Source: Montifringilla adamsi (taxonomy: Eukaryota > Chordata > Aves > Passeriformes > Passeridae). From it: DNA of 64,000 bases. Position numbers and translations under genes: made by a program. Below are positions 50,003 through 62,037 of this stretch, in pieces; position 1 is the first letter of the stretch, and every line of letters begins with the position of its first letter. The stretch is taken from positions 5,873,595 through 5,937,594 of the forward strand of contig JAGGNK010006448.1 of NCBI GenBank assembly GCA_017590115.1. Reading direction: 5' to 3'. The notes under the pieces were generated by a model. The model did no database searches. It was not told the origin of the DNA and was given only the letters and a program-made list of their open reading frames with translations.

Positions 50003-50946
50003 TATATTGAACAGATGTGGTTTGATGAGTGGAATATTTGATGAATTAAAATTTGGCTGGGCAGCCATATCCAACAACCTCTAGTCAATGACTCTGGGTC
50101 CAAAAGGAGAATGCTAACAAATGATGTCCTCAAAGCTCTATACTGCAGCCAGTATTGTTCAATATCTTTGTTGATGACATAGGGAGTGGGATTGAGTGAA
50201 TCCTCAGCAGGTTTGCAGGGTACATCAAGCTGAGTGACACAGATGATTCTCTTGAGGGACAGGATGCTGTCCTGAGGGACCTTGACAGGCTTGAGGAGGC
50301 AGCACATGTGAAACTCATGAAGGTGAAGGAGCAATGTATACTCACAGCCCAGAAAGCCATATATATCTGGGCTGCATAAAAAGCATGGCCAGCAGGTCAA
50401 GGGAACTGATATTCCCCTTCTACTCTGCTTTTGTAAGACCCCTGCCTGGAGTACTGCATCCAGGTCTGAAGCCCCTTGTTCAGGTCTGGAGAAAAAAGGG
50501 CATGTTAGAGAAAGTTCAGAGGTGGACCACAAAAACTGTTAGATGGATGGAGAACCTCTCCTGTGAGAAAAGACTGGGAGAGTTGGGGCTGTTCAGCCTG
50601 CAGAAGAGAAAGTTCTGCTAAGACCTGATTTTGATGTTTGAATATATACAGTGGACTTACAGGAAAGATGAGAAGAGACTTTTTGCCAGGGTCTATAGTG
50701 ACAGGACAAGGGACAATGGTATTCAACTGAGAGGTGGTAGATTTAGATTGGTAAGGAATTTTTTTTTTACATTGTGAGTGATGAAACACTTGAAAAAGTT
50801 TCTCAGAGAAGCTGTGGATGTCCCATCATTGAAAGAGTTCAAGGTCAAGTTGGAGAGGGCTTTGAGCAACCGAAAATGTCCCTGGCAGGGGAGTTGGAAC
50901 TGCATGATCTTTAAAGATGTGAGAGACTAAAATGTTATAGTCAATG
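50003..50946 (+). mobile_element. CR1 LINE, long sense copy with dead reverse transcriptase
   Basis: The longest CR1 piece here. ATTTGGCTGGGCAGCC and AACAACCTCTAGTCAATGA precede a reverse-transcriptase remnant: a Leu-Phe-Asn-Ile-Phe segment near 50155, an in-frame TGA at 50197-50199, and at 50212-50223 Phe-Ala-Gly-Tyr in place of the catalytic Phe-Ala-Asp-Asp box. The 3'UTR follows, with CTGGAGTACTGCATCCAGG, TTGGGGCTGTTCAGCCTGC and AGAGAAGCTGTGGATGTCCC. Loss of both aspartates plus stops shows it is inactive. The 200-codon minus-strand frame at 49930-50532 is antisense to it. Its decayed 3' end abuts an ERV-like block. Confidence 0.88.
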
Positions 50947-50969
50947 GCTTAAACATTGTTATGAGGGAC

Positions 50970-51589
50970 TTTTTGCTCATAAAGGCAAAACTGTATAGAG
51001 AAGCTGCAACCACCTAAGCTCACTTCTCCCTGAATACACCTCCTGGACTGGAAATTCAGACTGCGAGTTAAGTTGCCTAAGGGAATTTGAGGTAAGACAA
51101 AGGTGATATCACTGTCCATTTATCTCAGGTCTAGGCAGAAATAAGCAAGGCTGAGGAAAAAGGATTTATCCACAAGAAAATCAAACCCAGCAGTTGTCCT
51201 GAAAATCATCCCTGGCTTGGTTCGGAGGGAGGCCACAGCCTGCAGGCCCATCTGCTGAGGCCATATTTGCACAGATTCGCCCACAACCAAGGGGGAAGGA
51301 GGAGAGTTTTGGGGGTGTGGCATAACCTTTGGTTGGAGGGAGTGAACACCCATCCTTTCTTACACGAACTGGTTCAGTTGTGTACCCCCCACCCCATGGT
51401 AGAGGATTTTACATCCATGGGCATACATGTAAGGAGCAGCTGAGGGTGTGTCATAATCCTTAGAGACCCCCGAAATATTCCCACACTGATTCCTGAGGAC
51501 TTACACCAGAGCACTGCACATGATGCAGAGATGCAACAGATCCCGTCCATTGCAAGAGACAGTATCAAGCCTGCCCCTCTGCTCCTCAG
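50970..51589. mobile_element. GC-richer block, probably endogenous-retrovirus derived
   Basis: This interval is markedly GC-richer than the flanks and sits between a CR1 3' end and a partial LTR. It has a purine tract AAGGGGGAAGGAGGAGAG at 51289-51306 that could be a polypurine tract, followed by TGTGGCATAACC, which could open an LTR, and a C-rich run near 51386-51393. It contains no long frame and no recognised retroviral gene. I have a vague memory of similar sequence in bird repeats but cannot name a family, so this is mostly inference from context and composition. Confidence 0.4.
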
Positions 51590-51878
51590 AGGAGGCACCT
51601 GGTCATTCCCACCTGCATATTACATGGTCCAGAACATCTCTGGTTTGTTCAAGTTATCTGCATTGTTATGAATCTTCCCTGGCTATTCTGTACATCCTAA
51701 TCTGTGCACTGAAGGGACAAGGTGAGCAACAAGGTAGGTCTTGGTGCTGTACCCACTTTTCAGCAAAAACTAGAATGTTAGTGTGTTATCATTATTGTTT
51801 TGGATAAAAAATCTAAAACACAGCAATGTATGAGATGTTGTGAAGAAAATTAACTCTATCATAGCTGGACCCAGTACA
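51590..51878 (-). mobile_element. Partial LTR related to the copy at 11.6 kb
   Basis: The last 290 bases of the block align by eye with the family seen at 11614-12202: ATTACATGGTCCAGAACATC, CCCTGGCTATTCTG, TGTGCACTGAAGGGACAAGG, TTTCAGCAAAAAC, TGTGTTATCA, AAATCTAAAACACAGCA, then GAAGAAAATTAACTCTATCA and the CCAGTACA end at 51871-51878. As in that family the element reads on the minus strand, so 51878 would be its 5' end. The match is strongest from about 51700. It is a diverged relative, not a recent duplicate. Confidence 0.6.
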
Positions 51879-52449
51879 ATATTTTACAATTTAACTTGCA
51901 GTTTTGCTATTTGTCACATAATTCTTATTGCAAAACACTAAATCAATAATTCTTCCAGTAGTTCTACTGCTCTATTATATTTCTCTTTTTCTTTCTTGCT
52001 TTTTTATTCTGTTCCCATAGACAGTGGTTTACAATTTAGCATCATGAAAAGCAAAATGCAAACTCATTGTGGAAATTGTCTGTGGTGAATCTGCAGTCTT
52101 ATTAATCATTTGGTTGATAGCTTGTGGCTGTAGCTTTTTTAATAATTTAGTAAGGTAATTTTTTCTGGTTTGAATCTATAAAATGTGACACAGAATGATG
52201 TATTTTTGTTATGACTATTGGACCACTATAATGTGAATCCACATGCTAACACCAGAACACAGGAAATTAGTAGCAGTATAAGCACATAACTTGATTTTCA
52301 TTGTGCACTTTTATTTCAAAAGTAATGATTTATTTGTTGGGTAATTTCTGGCAAAGAACAAAATAATGCCACAGAAGTAATTCTAAAGAGCCCCAATGTT
52401 TAAGAATGTAAATCTTTAAAGCCAGTTTAAAACCAAACTAAACAACAAG

Positions 52450-52491
52450 AAGAAAAAAAACCAAACCAAACAAACAAACAAACAAACAAAA
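52450..52491. repeat. (CAAA)n microsatellite
   Basis: AAACCAAACCAAACAAACAAA with about six consecutive CAAA units. Confidence 0.88.
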
Positions 52492-53044
52492 AATTCATAA
52501 AAACATTGAACTGTGTGGGGGCAACAGATTACTGAGATCCAAGAGCTTTCATAGGGAAAATAAAGGGCTACGGAATCCCTCATATATTTCAAATGTTAGT
52601 AGAATGACAGCAATAGGGGTAACACTCAGGAAGGATCTGAAGCTTTAGAATATCAGATAAAGTGGTGCATTAGTATACACATGAGTCTGGAGGGAGCTGT
52701 TACTACAAATCTTGGTACTGAAATGCCAAACAAACCAATACCAAAGAGACTGAAAGTTCTAGATGAAGTTGAAAGAGTTAAGACCAAAGAGCAATGATGT
52801 AGATTCATCCCGTCTCTCTAAGAAAAGAGTGATGTTATAATTCTATATGAACTGCATGTAGCCAGAAAATATAGTAGTAAATATGTTGTATATTAGCTTC
52901 ATGAAAAGCGTTGATATTTTCATTATTTGGTCACAAATAAAATTGACTGCAACCACTTTAAAATACTGTCAGGAAACAGTTGTAATGAAAAGACTCAATA
53001 CATAACAGATGTTGCTAAATATTAATTCAGTAAAATACTACGCA

Positions 53045-53066
53045 CAAACACACACACACACACAAA
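53045..53066. repeat. (CA)n microsatellite
   Basis: About eight CA dinucleotides after ACGCACAAA. Confidence 0.88.
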
Positions 53067-53102
53067 AGCCTCCTGACATAAGATGTCTAGAAAATAAAGC
53101 AA

Positions 53103-53160
53103 CTAAAAGTAAATAAAAAGTAAATAAAAGTAAATAAAAAAGCAAATAAAAGTAAAACAA
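53103..53160. repeat. Tandem AAGTAAATAA array
   Basis: Four to five imperfect units of 10-12 bases (AAAAGTAAAT, AAAAAGTAAAT, AAAAGTAAAT, AAAAAAGCAAAT, AAAAGTAAAA), a short purine-rich minisatellite with one GCAAAT variant. Confidence 0.85.
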
Positions 53161-55973
53161 CAGATACAAATATATTTGTAAAAGAGAGAATATGAACATT
53201 ATAGAAAGGAGTAAGAATTTGTATATAAAAAATAAAAGAGCACAGAAAGGACTAAAGGTTCTCTGTTACGACCTGAATAAATGAATTAATAGATTTGGCC
53301 AAACATGAATGAAGGTTTTTTCTAAGCAGGTAGGAAATATCACAATGTATCTACATACAAAAACTGACAGACTAACCTGCAGAAACCAGAGAAACCTAAG
53401 AGCTTCAATCCTGTGGAAAGCACTTAAATGCTGAATTTATTACTTTTCTGGGGATTATAGCTGATAGCAATAGAAATGTAGTAAGACTGATGTTAACTCC
53501 CAAGCTAAAGCAAGAAAAGCATCTATTAAAGAACAAATGGGTTACCTGTGTGCAAATTCACAGTATCTGCTTAAATATACCTTCAAGATTTTTGAAGTGT
53601 TTGTTTATATCTGAAATGCTGGTAGTTATTAATAAACTCTATCAAAATAATATTGTATTTTCTCTTTGGTAGCAAGTGTTATCTATATTAGTTTTATTAA
53701 ACTTTTTGATGCATTCACCCATCCTATTGTAATTTTCAGAATTAGGCTTTTCTGAGTTAATGGCAATTATAATTAATATGGTGTTTGAAAACCATTAATT
53801 AGTGTTGAAATTAACTATCATATCTTTCCTGCTCCCCAATGTATATGCATTGTAAAAATGAAAATTTTTATGACATTTTTCATTTCAGAAGCAAAAAATT
53901 ATGTTTTAAACTTTCATTAAGATATCATTTTTGTTTTAAATATTAAACAGAAGTATTTTTTTATATTCTAAAAAATATTTTGCATAGAATACAGTTCCAA
54001 TGCTCTGAAGTACTGATATTTTAATCCAACTCAAAAGAGACAGGAAAAATAATTTCTGCTTGAACTGAACCAATTTTTTTTTAAAAAGACACAGTTGCTG
54101 TGGCTGCAGGGGACCCAAATAAATGCCAAGTACTGGGGAGATGTCATTTCACTAAGAACTAAACTGTTGTTTCTCTGTTGAGGAGCTTGTAAAAAAAGCA
54201 TCTGTTCAAAATTGTTGATTATGATATCTGTCAAAGTAAAATAATAATTTCTCACTCTATTTGACATCTAAATTAAAAGATATATGATGAAGAGAGAATC
54301 CAGGCAGGAGAAATGCATAACTGGTTGGAAAGAACATCCTTCCAATAGTTATTAGTAATATGCTTCCAAAATGGAAGATTATTCATTGTCATTCCTTAAA
54401 GATGCCTGTTTTATTTCTAGTGTTATTTACTGATTTATAATTTTCTTAATGAAGAAAAGAAAACTTAAACACTTTGCATGGCTAGACTACAGTTAAGAAT
54501 TTTCTAAGCAAATTAATTTAATTTCTGGTCCATAATATTGATGTATACATCCAGAAGCCTTTGCTTTGGAAAAAAAAATTAAAAAAGAAAAGGAGAAGAA
54601 ATTTCTTTATAGTATTGACTTATTGACTTCCAAGCTATGCTTTAGTAATGAAATGCCCCAAGGACCAAGGATATAGGTATGAATGTAGGCATCAAGCCTA
54701 CATGTCAGGAGGAGCCTAAGAGAGGTGATATTTCTTCTTAGAGCCAAACAGATACACATAGGAGATGAGGCATCCAGCCTCCAGAAAATTAGATATGAAT
54801 TAATTATTCCGTTCACTTAGATGGAGGATAATGTGAAACATAAGGTAACAAACTTTAGGAAAATTTAAGAAACAATAACAAAAACCAAAACAATTTAACT
54901 TGAAAATTAGTTACAGATACACTTATCAAGTAAACTTTCAGAAAGTAATCTGAAAGTTCCTCAAGCATTTCAAGACACTGAAAATTGTGCAGTTGTTGTA
55001 TAAAGGAGAAAATATGTTCTGGGAATACTAATAAAAGTATTGCATGAAAGACATGAAAGATCCTATGGCTCTTTTCTGGAAATATGTGGTCAGTTTCTGT
55101 CATCACCCTTTCAAAGATGAAAGGACTCTGAGGAGTGATATCTTTATTTTGTTGTGCCTGTGTGCGTATATAAAAACATACTTTTGCAGACCATCCAAAC
55201 ACAAGCGCTCATGTTCCAAAATGCCATGGTGCATTGCAGCTTCAGTCCAAAAAGTGTGTTGCTACATTGGATGTCAGTGTGATTGAGATAATCAGCCCAG
55301 TTCCTCAAGTGTATCATTATGCTGGCAGCTGAAGAGGCTATGAATTAAAGCTCTGCCATGTTGAGCCAGTTTGGACAGGCAGAACACACTTGAGTCTGTT
55401 TCTGTGAGACATTACAGATATATTTCCAGGGGTACTGGAAGTGAAAGACAGTAAACATACTACAAATGAAGTATGAAGAGTTTGAAAAAAAAAAAAATGG
55501 AAATAAAGAAAATAACCTTGTCTTTCAAAATATTTTCATTGAATGAAGAAAAGCAAAAAGTGTGGGTCATAATGTGATTTTGTCAATGTTATTTTAAGGT
55601 TCATTTTGCTAATTTCTTAAAGAGTAGTGGGAAATCCACTGTAAGTTTGTGCCAAAGTGTTAGTTTTCTATCTATTATTTCCCTGAAGGCATTAAAATGT
55701 GATTCACTGACATGTCTCAGGCAGCACATTTTAAACATTTGTTTAAAAACCTGTGTAAAAGATATCAGCTAATTGTAACAAGGATAGTAGCTGCTTCACT
55801 TGCAAACATTCACTTCTAATCCAAGGCAAAAGGTCATAGTTTTCTTTAGTTCTCAAAAACATTATGTGATAACCTTTCCAGCTTCTTGACTTTTTCCTTA
55901 AATTCAGTCACAAATATGTTATGATCTTCAGCTTTGGTCTTTTACAAATACTTACTTTTAACATTTCTTCTAG

Positions 55974-56110
55974 CTACATTAGTAAATAAAGAATGGTTAG
56001 ATTACCTCAAAAGCCTTGTTTCTAGTCAAGCTGTTGCTTCATCTGGCTCACAGTTCCCATTTCTTAATCCCAGTGCATTACCTCCCATTGTTACTCAGGA
56101 TTTACTTTCT
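55974..56110 (+). other. Candidate exon, product unknown
   Basis: An acceptor (ACATTTCTTCTAG to 55973) and a weaker donor (TTTCT followed by GTATGT at 56111) bound 137 bases open in one frame from Thr-Leu-Val-Asn-Lys-Glu-Trp through a Ser/Pro-rich middle to Gln-Asp-Leu-Leu-Ser. The frame stays open past the donor to a TAG near 56138 and also extends upstream of the acceptor to about 55934, so openness is not specific to the exon. No family recognised. Weak. Confidence 0.17.
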
Positions 56111-56337
56111 GTATGTTTCAAGATTGCAATATGGGGCTAGTTTCAGTCACATATGTTCTAACATTAGTTCAGTGAAAAAAAAATTAGTTTAGGTTTCTCA
56201 ATTACTTCTTATTTTTATCCCACTTTTTTAGGACTTAAAAAAAAAAATAAAAAGGCTTGAATAATTTCTGTGTTGGATCACGGTTGAACCCAGATCCCTC
56301 AGTATCTCACTGGGTAGTGTATTGAATTTGTACATTT

Positions 56338-56540
56338 CATAGAATTACAGAATTATATAATGTTTTGGATTGGAAGGGACCTTAATGTTCCTCTATTTCA
56401 AATCAACCTGTTACTTGACACAGGGACACCTTCCTCTAGACCAGGTTGTCCTTGGACACTTCCTGGGATGGAGCATTCAAAGTTTCTTGGGACAACCTGT
56501 TCCAGTGCCTCACCACCTTCTGTAGAGATTTTCTATCTAT
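56338..56540 (-). mobile_element. CR1 LINE tail
   Basis: About 200 bases of antisense CR1 3' end: CATAGAATTACAGAATTATA, TTGGATTGGAAGGGACCTTA, GACCAGGTTGTCCTTGGACA, GGGACAACCTGTTCCAGTGC and CCTCACCACCTTCTG. Fairly well preserved, 5'-truncated. Confidence 0.88.
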
Positions 56541-59243
56541 TAATACTCATTAACCTGAAGACCTCTGGAATATATTTCAGGAATTAATTTAATATATGGG
56601 TGTGATTTTGTTCCCATTTTTAGACAGATAAATTTAAAATAATTCCGTTGTTTTTCTTGAGCAGAGTTTAAATGTCTTCTATGAAAGTTTTTTCAGAAGA
56701 TGCCTGAGTATCTCCAGCATGAAAAATCAAGAAGGGATCTGAAAACATATAACTAACTCTTAAAGGATACTAGTGAATGTAGTAGCTCTTTAGTTTGGTA
56801 ATTTTGGAAGACTTACCTATGTGAATTACAGTTTGAACAACAGCTTTTAAAATAAATAATTGGACAGTGCCATAAAACTTATAAAGTGCATATATTTAAA
56901 TTAAATTATTTTGAAATTCACTTACTTTCATTCCCTTTTGTCTTGCTATGTATGTTGCTGATTTAAGTCTCATCTGTTTTCAACATGGCCACAAAATCTG
57001 TACTTTGATTCTTTCACCTTGTCTCACAGTGATTCTTTAATATTTTAATAAATTCCTTTAAATGGTCTGCTCCTCCAGGACTGAAATCTAGTTTACCTAC
57101 AGATTTCTGTAAACACGTGCTTTCATTCATGTATCATGTTAGTCTCATCTGTTGAGGGCAGAACAAGATGCATCAAAATTGACATCCTGTTTTGGGGGCT
57201 AAATTCACTGGCGAGAAAAGTCACTTTATAGTCATATATCTGCAGCATAATAGCTTCCTCCAAAAACTGTGTTTCCACAGGGAACTACTGCTAAAAGCTA
57301 GATTTTTTTTTATATAAAGGAAATGATATGGTTCTACTTTCAGAGATAGTATAATAAAACTGAAGCAAATTTGCTTACACTAATGTAAAATCTGAGTAAG
57401 CAGAGGTAACTAAGGAGGTGTAGAGAAATTGCTCTTAAAATCATAGAGGACTTGAATGGGGGAAAAAAAGGCCTCCGTTTATTTAGAAAATATAGAAAAG
57501 CTAGATAAATAAGAGACTGAAAACTGGAGATTTTTATTGGCAATATGGCAAGTGTTATTAAATATGAAGATGGACTCCAGCTTGTAGAGAGGCAAATTTG
57601 CATGTAAAATTAGATGCCTAATACACCAGTTGTGTTCTGTACTTGGAAATTGGTTCAGCATCCTAAACAGAGCAGTCTGGTGCTGCTTTAGATGACTTGA
57701 AGCATGACTCCAGAGGTTCTTTAGCTACCATTTCAGCTACTTAGGTATGGTGTGACATGTATGCTGCATTCATGGAGACATCTTAAATCTACCTAAGGCT
57801 TCTTAAATGCTGTTAAACCTTTACCTAGGTATTTGTTTGCAAGTATGTACATGTGAACTAAGAAAAGAATGCAGCTGCCTGTCATTGCTCTTCCTGCAGG
57901 ACTAAGGCCTCTAGCAGTTCCAGGTTCACACCAGTCAGACAGGAGGAAGTGTTGATTCAAAGACCTCAATGTCACTAACCATAAGTTTAGTTGGTGAAGC
58001 CCATGTCAATGAGTCCAAGTTACTGCTGCAGTAGAAGTAACTTAGTATAGTTTTCAGTAGTGTAAGAAAGAACATTTAGTTTTATTTAAGAAGTTCTGCT
58101 GTATCTCATTTGCTTTCCAGATACTGCTCCAGGAAAGTATAAATTTCTGTTGTCAGAATTATCATCTTACAGCCTTCTCAAGAGCATTCCACCCAATGGT
58201 ACATGCCTGTGGTCTAGAAACTGAATCATGTCATTGGACTCATGCCTAGCCAATTACATTTTAATGCTAAATTTAGATCTAAAACCTGGTGATGAGCCCA
58301 CCTCAAGCCTTAATTCTTTAGCCAGATCTTAGGCATCTGATTTACTAAAACTGGATGCATGAATTTTAATCAGCTAAAATTTTCTGTAATAAATTTTACC
58401 ATTGGAACGAACCCATCTAGACTATCTAAAAAACAAAAGGTTATGTACCTAACCCAGTATATATAATGTTTACATTCTTACATTTCTCATAAAACATTTT
58501 GGTTTATCCTTTGTATTTTAAAGCAGTTAAATGATAAAAGAAGCCACTTAGGAAGGCAAGAATTGCAGGATTTTCATTAATTAATAAGTTTAGATTTTTA
58601 TCTAAAATTTGTTGTATCTGTGGACGACATCCAGAGAGGAGCTATTTTCAAAGTAATGGGTAATTTTTAATGAATCTGTCAAAAATAAAGTATTAAGATG
58701 GAAGTGGTTTAGGCTCTTAGTTCCATGTACTTTCTTAAGCTGACAGGTATAGTGCTTAGTGAGGTCTTCACACAGTGGAAAGAAAATTGAATTAGTTGAC
58801 AGAGTTGATTTACTCAGAACAATTTTATAGTGTGTATTAAACAAATGAATAAAAGGGATTAAAATGCACTTTCCAGTGTTTTTCAGATCTACTTTAGTGC
58901 ACAGCACTAGTAATTACTTGATTAAAATCAAATCTGACATGTTGATAATATTTTAATTAGTAATACTTCTATGACTTGCTGGGAGGTGACATGCTAATTT
59001 TGGCATGCAGCTTGAGAGACTGGCTGGGAAGCAGATGGAGATAACTTGCAGAACGGTCTCCCTCCTACCTTCCATTTTTATGATCTGTGGTAAAATGAGG
59101 CTTCTAGGCTTCTTTGGTGTGGCTGGAAAAGGTATGAATTCTTATTCTCAGAAAATCTTGGCCAAGTTTTGTCTTTCTGGTTTACCTTAGAATTTATCAA
59201 CACAACAGAAATCTGTGTAACAACTATATTGCTAAGAGTGTTT
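56541..59243. other. Unique AT-rich stretch
   Basis: No recognised gene, RNA or repeat. Short frames at 57340-57661 and 57793-57975 have no support. Confidence 0.6.
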
Positions 59244-59990
59244 ATAGAATCATAGATAGTATTATTTGGAAGCAACCTTTTAAGATAGTATAGTCCAAAG
59301 CCCCTGCAATGAACAAACATCTTCAACTACAGGCTGAAGGTTGCTCAGAGGGCTGGAATGGGGATGGGGAATCTACAAGCTCTCTGGGCCACCTTTTCCA
59401 ATATTTCAACACCCTCTCAAAAGAAAATTATTACATATATCTAAACGTATCTTCTTTTCGTTCAAAACCATTACCTCTTTTCCTACAAAAAAAGTTTGCT
59501 CCCATCTTTCTTGCAAGCCTCTTTTATATACTGAAAGGAAACAATATGATCTCCCCACCTTCTGTCCTCCTGGTTGAACAATCTCAACTCTCTCAGACTT
59601 TTCTCATGCAAGAGAGTTCTAACCATCTCTTTATGTTTGTGGCCCTCCTCAGGACCCACTCCAACACGTCCATGTCTTTCCTCTATTGAGGGCCCCAGAG
59701 CTGGATGCAGTGTTCCAGATAGGATCTTACCAGAGCAGAGTAGTGGGGCAGAATCCCTTCCCTTGCCCTGCTGGCCACGATGCTTTAGATGCAGCCCAGG
59801 TTACAATTGACTTGCTGTGCTCGACACCTCATATGCAGCTTTTCATCCACCGGCATCCCCGAGTCATGAAGTCCTGAAGGACTGCTGTCAATCCCTCTGT
59901 CCCCCAGCCTGCCCCAGTACTTGAGTTGCCCTGATCCAGGTACAGAACCTGGTACTCGGCCTTGTTGAACCTCATGAGATTCCCATGAGA
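59244..59990 (-). mobile_element. CR1 LINE, long antisense copy
   Basis: About 750 bases of antisense CR1: terminus TAGAATCATAGATAGTATT, AAGCTCTCTGGGCCACC, TTGTGGCCCTCCTCAGGACC, CCCAGAGCTGGATGCAGTG, CCTGCTGGCCACGATGC, then the segment before the 3'UTR, CTGATCCAGGTACAGAACCT and CGGCCTTGTTGAACCTCATG. It ends near 59990 where sense CR1 sequence begins. Overlapping frames of 60-126 codons (59309-59877) are shadows. Confidence 0.88.
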
Positions 59991-60060
59991 CTTTCCTATG
60001 ATGGAAGGCTAAGAGACTTGGGATTGTTCAGCCTGGAAATGAGAAGGTTTTGGGGTAACA
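59991..60060 (+). mobile_element. Short sense CR1 fragment abutting an antisense CR1
   Basis: About 70 bases in the opposite orientation: TTTCCTATGATGGAAGGCTA, then GAGACTTGGGATTGTTCAGC and CTGGAAATGAGAAGG, the sense 3'UTR core. Both ends are truncated. It directly follows the antisense copy with no spacer. Confidence 0.75.
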
Positions 60061-61619
60061 ACGCTTCTCCTGTCATTGTTTTCAAGATCATGTAAGAGGT
60101 ATATTTATAAATGCCTTGCCTAGATGTCATAGGTTTTCTCTGTCTCTGCTGAGGTATTAGGCTCATTCAGTTCAGGGGTGAGATCTTTGCAGATGAAGTT
60201 TACTTTAATCTTGGAAATTTCATGGCTCGTGATTCTATTAAGAAATGCCCCTATTACATCATGATAATTTTATTTTTCTGTCAATTGGAATTATTCCCGC
60301 TTACATTATGCATGTAAATTATTTTCCTTTAAACTATTTGTGTTCATTTTTCCCTCAAATTATATTACTATCTTTCCCACCCCTTACTACCCCCTCAACA
60401 TTTACACCCTTTTTGTAATAAATTGTGTATACATTCATGAGCTGGCTCTTGACTGTATTTCTGTTAGAGGTAAACGACAGAGTGGAAATATGTTTAATAG
60501 AATAAACTACTGTTTCCAAAAAGGACTATTAGAAAATGACAGGCATTTGAGCATAAGCCAGCCTGGTTGAAAGTAACTAGGTAGAAGGGCCAAATTAAAT
60601 CCAACAATTCTATGAAGCTAAAAGAGAATCTAAGATTTTAATTAACTAAAGAAAACAGTCATATTTTGTCAGACTCAAGATAACTGGTAACTCCAGAGGC
60701 AAATGTAACAAAGGAATTGAGGTAAGTCAGTGATTCTCATTAGACTTTAGTTAAATTACATTTCCACAGCAATAGAAGTTTTCAGGAACAGACTTTCAAT
60801 AATTGTTTTGCTGAAATTAACTTTGCACACTGAAGTTAGGTACTGTAGAAACTTCACAGTGGCCCTCAGCACAGCCACACAGAGAAAAGAATTGCTCCTG
60901 CTCTGATGCCAGAACAGCAAAACTAGAGATAAGCAAGACAGTGTTGATAGAAGATGTCACTCTAACAGTAGCATAACTTTCTGCTGTGAGGGTTTACTTT
61001 TGTATTGTGTGCTGAATCCTTGAGCAATTTGAGGGAACAGGCATGACATAAAAGCAATTGAATACACAGAAAATGGAGCCTGCTCTGGTTAATTTTAGTA
61101 GGAAATGTCTGGTGAGAACAATAAACCACAGACAGAGAAGAAAAATTTTCTGCTATTTCAAAAGTGTTCCAGGAAAAAGAGAGTGCTACAGTGGAACTAT
61201 TTTCTGCTTATATACTAACAGAAAAAAAACCCCTATAAGGTATAAATTTTTTATAGTTGATTTACTTAGTTATGAAGTCTAAAAATATACAGATAAAATC
61301 TGCAAAATGTATTCTTAAAATGATGGCTATGACAACACAGTTCAAAAATGAAGATGTCATAAAATTGGAATTAGGACGCCCCATTGGAGTTAGGATGCCT
61401 ATTTTCACTCACATCCTTGAAAGATAGGAGCTCATTCATAATGCAGATATTTTATGAAAAAAATTTTTCATAGCAAAGAAGTGTTCAGTATTCTATTGAC
61501 AAACTTTTTGTATTGGCTGACCTCTTAAAATTAACCAAGTGCTGTTACAAAAAAAATTTTAAAAATCATGTAATATGAATATTAACGTATAGTAATTTTA
61601 ACTATTTACTCTATGACAG

Positions 61620-61684
61620 AGTGGAGATGGATTTGAGCTTCTCAGCTTCACTGATGAAGATTTATTACAACTAGTAATAAACCA
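61620..61684 (+). other. Candidate internal exon, product unknown
   Basis: An acceptor (TTTACTCTATGACAG to 61619) and a consensus donor (ACCA followed by GTAAGT at 61685) bound 65 bases. Only one frame is open: it starts at the first base and encodes Ser-Gly-Asp-Gly-Phe-Glu-Leu-Leu-Ser-Phe-Thr-Asp-Glu-Asp-Leu-Leu-Gln-Leu, an acidic, leucine-rich helix-like peptide, leaving two bases of a codon. A later acceptor ending at 63705 would keep the frame open for 26 further codons to a stop. I do not recognise the protein. The codon content looks more coding-like than the surroundings, but nothing else supports it. Confidence 0.28.
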
Positions 61685-62037
61685 GTAAGTTACAATAACT
61701 TACAGTGAGAATGAATGAAGTTAAAATTAAAAACACTTTTAATATAAAATAAAGGGAGTAAAATCAGATACAGGGAAAGAAACTTTCCATAAACACTTAA
61801 ATCATAAACATTAGGGAAAATTCTAATTATTAATTTTTGAATACAGCTAGAGATACCTTGCCCATTTTGCTGTTAAATAGAGAGAGCTCTGTTGAAAACA
61901 TATCAAATATTCAAGAAATATATTAAGAACATTTATTATACTAACTACATTAGATCTATTATTTAATATGTTATTTATTTCTGATAATTGGTATTTAAAT
62001 ACATTTAATCTTAAATATATTTATGAATATATTTATG

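Larger units (their letters stand above)
51879..56337. other. Unique AT-rich stretch with simple repeats
   Basis: Contains a CAAA repeat (52450-52491), a CA run (53045-53066) and a tandem AAGTAAATAA array (53103-53160). A possible exon at 55974-56110 is listed separately. No transposon or gene is otherwise recognised. Confidence 0.55.

Noticed and set aside
49930..50532. 200-codon minus-strand open frame
   Set aside because: It lies antisense across the CR1 reverse-transcriptase and 3'UTR region; no start context or recognisable protein.
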